DNA from: Deltaproteobacteria bacterium
GTDB lineage: Bacteria; Bdellovibrionota_F; JAHFAK01
Assembly: GCA_023250585.1 (NCBI GenBank)
Contig: JAHFAK010000058.1
Coordinates: forward strand, 6,651 to 13,866
DNA: 7,216 bases
Direction: 5' to 3'
Part shown: positions 1 through 6,386 of the stretch, piece by piece
Layout of the letters: each line of letters begins with the position of its first letter
How positions within the stretch are numbered: the first letter of the stretch is position 1
Notes under the pieces: model-generated
What the model saw: only the letters and a program-made list of their open reading frames with translations
Databases searched by the model: none
What the model was told of the DNA's origin: nothing
Position numbers and translations under genes: made by a program

Positions 1-1899
1 GTGAAAGATCAAGTTCTTTTAGGTGTTACCGGTTCGGGAAAAACTTTTACCATGGCTTGTGTCATCGAGAAATTGGGAAGACCAGCGCTCATTATTGCTC
101 ATAATAAGACACTTGCTGCACAGATTTATGGAGAACTTAAGGATCTTTTTCCCGAAAATCGTGTTGAGTATTTTGTGAGCTACTATGATTATTATCAGCC
201 AGAGGCCTATATTCCTCATACCGATACCTATATTGAAAAAGATTCAGCCATAAATGAAGACATCGAACGCCTTCGTCATAGCGCGACCCGATCATTGTAT
301 GAACGAAATGATACGGTTGTTATCGCGAGTGTCTCTTGTATTTATGGTTTGGGTTCACCAGACTATTATGAAAAATTAGCGATAAAAATTATTGTCAATA
401 ATGAAGTAGATCAAAAAGAATTGTTACGACATTTTGTCGATATACAGTATGTGAGAAATGATATTGATTTTACCCAAGGGACGTTTCGATTACGTGGAAA
501 TGTTTTGGATGTGTGGGCGCCTTATGAAGAAAAAAACGCATATAGAATCGAATTTGAATTTGATACCATTAAAAAAATTTCTGAAATTGATACGTTAACA
601 GGTGATGTTGTTGCCAGTAAAGATGAAGTTACCATTTTTCCTGCAAGCCACTATTCAACACCAAAAGAAGAGCTCCGTCGGGCAATAAATCTGATCAGGC
701 AAGAATTACAAGAAAGAATTTCCTATTTTAAGACAAGGAATTTACCGTTAGAAGCTGAGCGTATTGAACAAAGGACATTATTTGATTTGGAGATGATAGA
801 AGAAATTGGGTTCTGTAAAGGTATTGAAAATTATTCGCGATATTTAACAGGTCGGAGAGCGGGCGAGCCCCCGCCATGCTTACTCGATTATTTTCCAAAA
901 GACTATATTATGTTCATTGATGAATCGCATGTGACTGTTCCTCAGGTTAGAGGCATGTATGAAGGAGACCGTTCACGAAAGGATACGCTGGTTAAATATG
1001 GATTTCGGCTTCCATCTGCTATGGATAATCGTCCGTTAAGTTTTCAAGAATTTTTGCAATTACAAAATCAAACTATTTTTGTCTCGGCAACGCCTGGAAA
1101 TTACGAAATAGAAAAATCACAGAGTAGTATTGCGGAACAAATCATTCGTCCCACAGGTCTTATTGATCCTAAAGTAGAGGTTCGCAGCCTACAAGGTCAA
1201 ATTGATGATCTCTATTTTGAATTAAAAAATCTTGTGGAGAAAAAGCAGCGTGCGCTTGTGACTGCTCTTACAAAAAAACAATCGGAGAAACTTGCTGAGT
1301 ATTTAGAAGAAATGGGCCTGAAAGTAAAATACCTTCATTCAGATATCGATATTATTGAGCGGACAAAAATAATAAAAGATTTGCGGTTGGGAGTTTTTGA
1401 TGTGTTAGTCGGTGTGAATTTATTGCGTGAAGGGCTTGATATTCCTGAAGTCTCGCTTGTTGCAATTTTAGATGCTGATAAAGAAGGATTTTTGCGTTCC
1501 AAAACATCTCTTATTCAAACAAGTGGACGTGCTGCTAGACATGTTGAAGGACGAGTAATCATGTATGCTGATACAATGACTCATTCAATACAATCTGCAA
1601 TTGCTGAGATGGAACGGCGGCAGAAAATACAACAAGAATACAATATAAAAAATAATATTACGCCAGAATCAGTAAAAAAATCCTTAAGCACCATTTTAGA
1701 TTCCATTTATGAACGTGACTATCTTACCGTTCATGTTGAAGCTAAGAATAAAAAATCATTTGAATCTGAAACCATTCGTGACAAGTATCTTGCCAAACTT
1801 GAGAAAGATATGAAAAAAGCAGCGAAAACGCTCAATTTCGAACTCGCTACCAAACTCCGCGATGAAATAAAGCGCATTAAGGCAGACGTGTTGTTTTGA
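1..1899 (+). CDS. uvrB: UvrABC system protein B (excision nuclease helicase subunit), 5'-partial
   Basis: UvrB receives damaged DNA from UvrA, opens the strands with its helicase fold and loads UvrC for dual incision in nucleotide excision repair in the cytoplasm. Numbering visible codons from base 1: Walker A GVTGSGKT at 8-15, the tyrosine-rich damage-probing beta-hairpin at about 61-81 ([10 protein letters not shown]), the Walker B region IDESH at 306-310, SATPG at 362-366, [13 protein letters not shown] at 474-486, the arginine-finger motif QTSGRAAR at 506-513, and a C-terminal UVR domain (about 597-628) that binds UvrC. The GTG at base 1 is an internal Val codon, not a start: in E. coli UvrB about 30 residues precede the equivalent point, so the N-terminus lies outside the window. 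The stop is TGA at 1897-1899. Motif VI has Ser where E. coli has Ile, and His after the RAAR. All other key motifs are intact, so I expect a working enzyme. Confidence 0.97.
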   Translation: MKDQVLLGVTGSGKTFTMACVIEKLGRPALIIAHNKTLAAQIYGELKDLFPENRVEYFVSYYDYYQPEAYIPHTDTYIEKDSAINEDIERLRHSATRSLYERNDTVVIASVSCIYGLGSPDYYEKLAIKIIVNNEVDQKELLRHFVDIQYVRNDIDFTQGTFRLRGNVLDVWAPYEEKNAYRIEFEFDTIKKISEIDTLTGDVVASKDEVTIFPASHYSTPKEELRRAINLIRQELQERISYFKTRNLPLEAERIEQRTLFDLEMIEEIGFCKGIENYSRYLTGRRAGEPPPCLLDYFPKDYIMFIDESHVTVPQVRGMYEGDRSRKDTLVKYGFRLPSAMDNRPLSFQEFLQLQNQTIFVSATPGNYEIEKSQSSIAEQIIRPTGLIDPKVEVRSLQGQIDDLYFELKNLVEKKQRALVTALTKKQSEKLAEYLEEMGLKVKYLHSDIDIIERTKIIKDLRLGVFDVLVGVNLLREGLDIPEVSLVAILDADKEGFLRSKTSLIQTSGRAARHVEGRVIMYADTMTHSIQSAIAEMERRQKIQQEYNIKNNITPESVKKSLSTILDSIYERDYLTVHVEAKNKKSFESETIRDKYLAKLEKDMKKAAKTLNFELATKLRDEIKRIKADVLF

Positions 1900-1910
1900 T
1901 TTTTTTGTAA

Positions 1911-3323
1911 TCATACTAATTCGCTTGCCAGAATAATTTTATAAAAATAATGTGTATTGAGTAAATCTTTCGTAGGAGGAGATTTTGTTATTAAGACTTT
2001 TTGAATTGATCGCGCGTACTTTTTTTCGAGTAAAACTTCTTTTTGTTTTGTTTCATCAATTACCTGTGTACCAATAGAAGTTTTTGTGTATTTTATTTCG
2101 CACAGTGAGAGTACTTTGTCGGCTCGATTAAAAACAAGATCAATTTGTATTCCTTGATTACGCGATGAACGAGATTCAAAGTAAGGGCCAACAGAATAGT
2201 CTATACCAGAAAATCCTAGGAGCATACTTATCTTTTTTGCATGATCGATACAGAGATATTCAAAAGAACGACCAAGGTATGAATAAAATGCATTTGATTG
2301 AGTTATGCGATAGAATATATCACTTTGACCGCTTTCAATTTTATTTTTGTTTGGTTTTATAAAAGCAAAATAAAATCGAAGATAGGAATCTTGTAAACAA
2401 TATTTTTTGAGTTTTGTGTCTTCATCTTTATCAAGAGGTTTGTACGAACGTATGAACCCCGATGATTCCAGATTAAACAGAAATGTCGATAATCCGCCAC
2501 CCAAAGGAATATTCGTGTGTTCGGCTATCTCTTTTCTTGTCAATCCGTATGGGTACTCGGCTAGTATTTCGATAATTTTTTGGTATTCCTCATTTTTCCC
2601 AAAGTGCGACAGAAATATTCGTTTATATTCTTCTATAAAGTAGCCATTTTCAGAGAATGCTAATTCTTGTAACGCTTGATAGAGCGAAGAATACTTACTC
2701 ACGAGCTCAAGATATTTGGGAATTCCACCGACAAGCATATATGATTCTAATAGCTCATCATGAAGAAAGCGCGGGAGCATTTTCTGTGCCTCATTCAAGG
2801 TAAATGGTTTTACGTGGATTACCTGATCGGTTCTTCCATAAAGAGCTTTTCCTCTAATGACATTTTTAATCATAAACGAAGCAATGGATCCACAAAGAAT
2901 GAGAGAGATTTTCCCTGCTCGTGATAGATACTGATCCCATACCATTTTTAAATCAGAAATAATCTCTTGCCTATAATTTGCCATCCATTGAAATTCATCA
3001 AAAATGATAACATAGTTTTTATTGCGTATAATAGGAATCAGTAGCTTAAATGCTTCATGCCAAGAACTCATTGGTTCACATGGCGTTTCAATTGCTTTTA
3101 CCTGATAGGTTAGTTGAGATATAAAGTTAACGAGTTGTTTTGATTTACTCTGATTTTCTAAACCTTCAAAATACAGTGTTGGCACATCGTTATAAGCTTG
3201 ACGCAGGAGCTCGCTTTTTCCTACGCGCCTTCTTCCATAAATAACCGTAATTGTTGAGGTATTATCGTTTAATCGTTCCCGAAGAGTCTTAAATTCCTTT
3301 TCTCGACCAACAAATGTTTCCAT
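1911..3323 (-). CDS. AAA+/STAND-like P-loop ATPase with C-terminal DUF234 nuclease-like domain
   Basis: This looks like a full-length (470 aa) member of the archaeal-type ATPase family (ATPase_2 plus DUF234, the MNS-type clade), common in archaea and scattered among anaerobic and candidate-phylum bacteria. The cellular role of the family is not established. Visible motifs: FVGREKE at 4-10, Walker A GRRRVGKS at 30-37, Walker B VIIFDE at 105-110, a sensor-1-like strand LILCGS at 141-146, GRTDQVIHVKPF at 163-174, and a winged-helix-like segment at about 245-295. The C-terminal domain has a PD-(D/E)XK pattern: E354, D395 in QIDLVF, then E409 and K411 in CEIKY. ATG at 3321-3323 is preceded by AGGA at a 7-nt spacing. 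The stop is TGA at 1911-1913, tail-to-tail with uvrB across 11 bp. There is no signal peptide, so it should be cytoplasmic. The family assignment is confident. A role in defence, DNA processing or regulation would be inference only. Confidence 0.9.
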   Translation of the reverse strand: METFVGREKEFKTLRERLNDNTSTITVIYGRRRVGKSELLRQAYNDVPTLYFEGLENQSKSKQLVNFISQLTYQVKAIETPCEPMSSWHEAFKLLIPIIRNKNYVIIFDEFQWMANYRQEIISDLKMVWDQYLSRAGKISLILCGSIASFMIKNVIRGKALYGRTDQVIHVKPFTLNEAQKMLPRFLHDELLESYMLVGGIPKYLELVSKYSSLYQALQELAFSENGYFIEEYKRIFLSHFGKNEEYQKIIEILAEYPYGLTRKEIAEHTNIPLGGGLSTFLFNLESSGFIRSYKPLDKDEDTKLKKYCLQDSYLRFYFAFIKPNKNKIESGQSDIFYRITQSNAFYSYLGRSFEYLCIDHAKKISMLLGFSGIDYSVGPYFESRSSRNQGIQIDLVFNRADKVLSLCEIKYTKTSIGTQVIDETKQKEVLLEKKYARSIQKVLITKSPPTKDLLNTHYFYKIILASELV

Positions 3324-3325
3324 GT

Positions 3326-3367
3326 TTTTTTCCTATTCTATGTTTAAAAATTGATTATAGGAAAAAA
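3326..3367 (-). promoter_or_regulatory. SD-sequestering stem candidate in the ATPase leader
   Basis: Read on the minus strand, TTTTTTCCTAT (3367-3357) is perfectly complementary to ATAGGAAAAAA (3336-3326), which contains the Shine-Dalgarno site of the ATPase. The two are separated by a 20-nt loop. The upstream strand of this stem is also one arm of the larger inverted repeat at 3350-3396, so the two hairpins exclude each other. A TATAAT on the minus strand (3359-3354) lies in the same place and could instead be a -10 box, though I see no good -35 at 16-18 bp. If that is the real promoter, the leader would begin near 3347 and the stem would not be transcribed. The base pairing is seen in the sequence; control of the gene by it is inference. 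Confidence 0.4.
3331..3334 (-). promoter_or_regulatory. Shine-Dalgarno site of the ATPase gene
   Basis: AGGA on the minus strand, 7 nt before the ATG at 3321-3323, supports that start codon. It sits within ATAGGAAAAAA (3326-3336), which has a perfect 11-nt complement 20 nt further upstream in the leader, so access to it may be controlled by folding. Confidence 0.6.
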
Positions 3368-3396
3368 TATAGCATTAATTATTTCCTATAATCAAT
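3350..3396 (-). repeat. 15-bp perfect inverted repeat; terminator-like on the minus strand
   Basis: The arms are ATTGATTATAGGAAA (3350-3364) and its exact reverse complement (3382-3396), around a 17-nt loop with further partial pairing. Read on the minus strand the hairpin is followed by TTTTT (3349-3345, just after the stem), which gives it the shape of an intrinsic terminator about 70 nt after the stop of the exported-protein gene. The stem has only three G-C pairs, which is weak for a terminator. Read as DNA, it could equally be an operator dyad over the ATPase promoter, since TATAAT occurs in both arms. Confidence 0.6.
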
Positions 3397-3467
3397 ATAA
3401 AATACCTAGATAGGCAGAAATAATTAAAATTCGTTCTTAGGCATTGCGCATTATCTCTAAGAGGTCT

Positions 3468-6104
3468 TTAATCACCCAGCACCCGATCCATATCAATTTC
3501 AATGCGAAGGACGTCGGTTTCATTGTATTTTGTATTTGGATGTTGATATAAGTGATTGTCGAGACTAAAAAGTTTTGTGCCATCTTTTTCGTAGATTTCA
3601 GCGTAACGATACTGCTCAATGTTTGAATATGTGCCGACGAGTTTGTCATCTACATAGATACGATAGATGAATTGTTCTCCCTTAAAGTCAGGATCTGAAT
3701 CATCTCGTTCGACAATGACAAAATGATTATTATGACCAGTCCAAAATTCTTCGATTCCTAAGGATTTGAATTCTTGTTTAGGATGAGAATCTTTTTTAGA
3801 GTTTCTTCTAATCACATCGCCTTCTTTTGATAAAAGTAAATAATCATCATAGTCAGAATAGAATCTGCTTTTCCCATAATATTTTTCGTGAGACTCACCA
3901 TTCACAAATTGAATATAATAAATCATACCCAGAGCCGAATTAAGGAGAAAATTCGTTCCTTTTACGTAATAAACTCCATTCCTATCAGTCTTTACATAGG
4001 GACCAATGGGATCTACATGAAGACTAAAAATTTCATCCGAAGGTGGATCAAAAAATACACTTTTCTTATTCGAAAGTAAGGAGTAAAAATCAAAAGAGAG
4101 CCTTTCTTCTGAACGATCAGCCTTAGGCTTGTTATAAGCATAGATGTCACCTCTACGAGGAATATCTTTTTCATTAGAACCGATGAATCCACCTTTCAAA
4201 GCAATTTCATAGTTTGAAACTACGATCGGTGGGGGTGAATTTTTATCCAGTTTAACCAGAGAAACAGTGCTTTTAAAAAGATCCCGTTCAAGTCTTGCAC
4301 GATTTACTGGTTTCTCAACGAAATAGGGTGTTTTTTCAAATAATCGCCCAGGAATTCCCTCGTTACCAAGCCAGATTCTCGAGAGCTTTAACTCTTCAAG
4401 ATTCAGATGGAGTTGAAGTTTAGTGATGAGATCAATGTCGAGATTTGTTGAATCTACGAGTAAGCTCAATTCTTTAAGATGAGAAAAATTTTCAATAATA
4501 GAATTGACTTGGCTTTCTTTTAAAACAGGATCAAGAGGAACATAGCGAAGACCTACAACATGGCCATTTTCAATAGTGATAAAATGATGAGCAGAGAAAC
4601 AATAGCCACTATTGTAAAACCCTCTTATAATATTCACATCATCTGTACCAATAACTCGTTGTATTATTGATAACAACGGAAGTAACGGTTGTGCTATGAC
4701 CTGATTAGTAATCATTAAAAATGGTACTATTTTTTCACCAACACTTCTTCTAATATGAAACTTCAAGTCAAATAGAGAAAAATTTTCCAGATCTTTGTAG
4801 ATCAGTTTTAAAGTCTTAGTTTCTTTTTCTGGAAGTATATCACCAGGAACTTCATAATAGACTCCTGATCTTACAAACATTGTAATAGGCATTTTTTTAA
4901 GAGCATTATCTAATACTTGCTCGTAGCGTACTTTTTTGCGTTCACGAATAAGCGCATTAACCTGATTTTGAGCACTAACCCCACGTCTTCTGATTTTGTT
5001 ATGCCATAAATCTTGGAGTGTTGAAATGCCCTTAGGTGGGGCTTCCAAAGAAATCAAGCCATGAGCTATTTGCATATCAACTGTAGTTGTTCCACCATTT
5101 TCTCCAAGCAATGCCTTTTTTCGTGAAATATTTACTGGATCCATAATACCAATTGCTTCGTCGTTATGTGCATTATTGAGCCCAACGTTAAAACAATTAT
5201 ACGATAGATTATTACTCCAGCGTGATCCATGGAGTGTTTCATGCATTCCGCGAAGTGCAACCGCAAAGCTATCGGGATAACGCTTTTGTAAATATACACT
5301 GTCGTGGAATATTTGTTCACTCAATGAATATAATTCAAAATCAGGATTCGTAAGTTCCTGTTTATTTTCATCAAGATACGTAATAAGATTTCTCGCTGCT
5401 TGCCTGTCTTCTTCCGAACCTTTTTCGTATATTTCTTCAAGAATAAAAATAAGCTCGCTATTTCCTCGAAGCATTTGAGGAGAAGTAGTGCGTTCTATTT
5501 GTACAAAACGAGCTTCGGTATGATACGGGATCTTAAATCCGGTTATTTTGGTGAGTAATTCAATCTTTGTTCGTTGTTTTATCTGAATTTCTTTAATACT
5601 CGAAGGATTGTTAATATCATTTTCGAGTGCATATAAAAAAACATTATTGGTCGTACGACTTATCGTTTCTGGTTTTAAGAGAGTGATATAAAATTCCTCA
5701 GAAATATTTTTGAATCGCGCAAGAAGTACAATAATATTTTCATCAAAATCAATAAGCGACCACCTACGAACTTTTGTTGAATTTTCGTTTTCAAGGATAT
5801 TTTCGAGAAGACGACGAAGGACTTCAATTAAATTATAACCTACGTCGTATACTTCTTTTTGGAGTTCTCGATCGAGAAGATAGGGAACTTTTTTGAGGAC
5901 TTCATCAATCGTTAGAATCAAATCAGCAGTGCCATTGATTAATTCTTGTTTTGAAACGGTACGATCTGTTCGTACGGTAAAATCTAAAGAATCGGGCGAA
6001 AACAACTTGCCGTTAAATATCTCTTTGCACAAATTATTCGCTTCTAAGCCGGATGTATGCGTAAATAGAAGGATAAAGCTTATGAGAAATAAGTGTAGTT
6101 TCAT
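3468..6104 (-). CDS. Large exported protein of unknown function with HExxH motif and short leucine-rich segment
   Basis: I do not recognise this 878-residue protein. Starting at ATG 6102-6104 it begins MKLHLFLISFILLF, a typical signal peptide (short charged start, hydrophobic core to about 14, likely cleavage near LEA at 20-22), so export is expected. Residues about 23-285 look largely helical and charged. HETLH at 288-292 matches the zinc-protease HExxH pattern, and DEAIG follows at 315-319. Residues about 502-579 resemble a small leucine-rich repeat domain: a cap-like stretch ending NGHVVGLRY, then LKELSLL and LEELKLS. From about 630 on, the sequence is rich in beta-type, Tyr- and Asp-rich stretches (for example FVIVERDD and YRIYVDDKLVGTY), with no predicted membrane anchor. 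A TTG 33 bp further upstream is in frame but falls on the predicted -10 region, so ATG 6104 is preferred although no clear Shine-Dalgarno precedes it. Stop is TAA at 3468-3470. The gene is monocistronic by its flanking signals. Confidence 0.85.
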   Translation of the reverse strand: MKLHLFLISFILLFTHTSGLEANNLCKEIFNGKLFSPDSLDFTVRTDRTVSKQELINGTADLILTIDEVLKKVPYLLDRELQKEVYDVGYNLIEVLRRLLENILENENSTKVRRWSLIDFDENIIVLLARFKNISEEFYITLLKPETISRTTNNVFLYALENDINNPSSIKEIQIKQRTKIELLTKITGFKIPYHTEARFVQIERTTSPQMLRGNSELIFILEEIYEKGSEEDRQAARNLITYLDENKQELTNPDFELYSLSEQIFHDSVYLQKRYPDSFAVALRGMHETLHGSRWSNNLSYNCFNVGLNNAHNDEAIGIMDPVNISRKKALLGENGGTTTVDMQIAHGLISLEAPPKGISTLQDLWHNKIRRRGVSAQNQVNALIRERKKVRYEQVLDNALKKMPITMFVRSGVYYEVPGDILPEKETKTLKLIYKDLENFSLFDLKFHIRRSVGEKIVPFLMITNQVIAQPLLPLLSIIQRVIGTDDVNIIRGFYNSGYCFSAHHFITIENGHVVGLRYVPLDPVLKESQVNSIIENFSHLKELSLLVDSTNLDIDLITKLQLHLNLEELKLSRIWLGNEGIPGRLFEKTPYFVEKPVNRARLERDLFKSTVSLVKLDKNSPPPIVVSNYEIALKGGFIGSNEKDIPRRGDIYAYNKPKADRSEERLSFDFYSLLSNKKSVFFDPPSDEIFSLHVDPIGPYVKTDRNGVYYVKGTNFLLNSALGMIYYIQFVNGESHEKYYGKSRFYSDYDDYLLLSKEGDVIRRNSKKDSHPKQEFKSLGIEEFWTGHNNHFVIVERDDSDPDFKGEQFIYRIYVDDKLVGTYSNIEQYRYAEIYEKDGTKLFSLDNHLYQHPNTKYNETDVLRIEIDMDRVLGD

Positions 6105-6138
6105 TATACGGTAATAAATATGCAAAATTAATGCCAAA

Positions 6139-6167
6139 AATATATTTAAAAATGGATTTCAAATCAA
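6139..6167 (-). promoter_or_regulatory. Sigma-70-like promoter for the exported-protein gene
   Basis: On the minus strand, TTGATT (6167-6162) and TATATT (6144-6139) are separated by exactly 17 bp. They match the -35 consensus at 4 of 6 and the -10 consensus at 5 of 6 positions. Transcription would begin near 6132, leaving a leader of about 28 nt before the ATG at 6104. That would exclude the upstream TTG at 6137. AT-rich DNA yields such matches by chance, so this is a prediction. Confidence 0.5.
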
Positions 6168-6193
6168 ATAGTTATGAACTAGGGAATAATGGA

Positions 6194-6222
6194 TATGCCG
6201 AGAATTGGGGCATCGGTGCATA
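6194..6222. repeat. Bulged inverted repeat upstream of the exported-protein gene
   Basis: TATGCCGA (6194-6201) pairs with TCGG plus GCATA (6213-6222) with two unpaired bases (6217-6218), around an 11-nt G-rich loop. It lies about 30 bp upstream of the predicted -35 box, a position where a regulator could bind. It is not followed by a T-run on either strand. The function is unknown. Confidence 0.35.
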
Positions 6223-6355
6223 GGCGAATTATATTTATAGAAAATCATTTATAGTAAGTATTTTATAAAAATATCCTGATTTTTGCAGTTCCCGAGAAGG
6301 GGATTGAAAGGTAATAAGAATTTTTTGGTGAGAATAAGGTGTGACAGAACTCCCG

Positions 6356-6376
6356 CCCGATCGGGTATATGCATAT
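6356..6376. repeat. Two abutting 10-bp perfect palindromes after the reductase stop
   Basis: CCCGATCGGG (6356-6365) and ATATGCATAT (6367-6376) are each perfect palindromes, separated by one T, and begin 10 bp past the reductase stop codon. The first could also form a CCCG/CGGG stem (6352-6355 with 6362-6365) with a 6-nt loop. No T-run follows on the minus strand, so it is a poor intrinsic terminator. It may be a protein-binding site, a transcript 3'-end structure or chance. Confidence 0.4.
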
Positions 6377-6386
6377 CAAAATTACT

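Larger units (their letters stand above)
6105..6386. other. Intergenic spacer between the exported-protein and aldo/keto reductase genes
   Basis: This 282-bp AT-rich spacer has no convincing gene. Besides the promoter at 6139-6167 it holds a bulged hairpin at 6194-6222, a short GTTCCC...GGGGATTGAAAG element at 6288-6310 resembling the 3' end of a CRISPR repeat, and two abutting palindromes at 6356-6376 just after the reductase stop. I see no tRNA and no hairpin followed by a T-run that would be a clear terminator for the reductase gene. A 30-codon plus-strand frame at 6131-6223 lacks a ribosome binding site. Confidence 0.7.

Noticed and set aside
1-3. GTG at base 1 as the start of uvrB
   Set aside because: It aligns with an internal position four residues before the [10 protein letters not shown] region; UvrB proteins have about 30 more N-terminal residues, so the gene is cut by the window edge.
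1932-1951. AT hairpin near the uvrB/ATPase junction as a terminator
   Set aside because: The stem is only about 5 A-T pairs and lies inside the ATPase coding region; too weak.
3435-3462. TCTTAG/CTAAGA inverted repeat just after the exported-protein stop as a terminator
   Set aside because: Only 6 bp around a 16-nt loop with no following T-run; the larger repeat at 3350-3396 is a far better candidate.
5893-6114. Plus-strand frames antisense to the exported-protein and ATPase genes
   Set aside because: They have no ribosome sites or recognisable protein features and are explained as reverse-strand shadows of the long genes.
6135-6137. TTG at 6137 as the start of the exported-protein gene
   Set aside because: It would add 11 residues in front of a well-formed signal peptide, has no ribosome site, and lies next to the predicted -10 box, upstream of the predicted transcription start.
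6131-6223. 30-codon plus-strand frame in the spacer (MPKIYLKMDF...)
   Set aside because: No ribosome site, overlaps the minus-strand promoter, and no recognisable product; likely chance.
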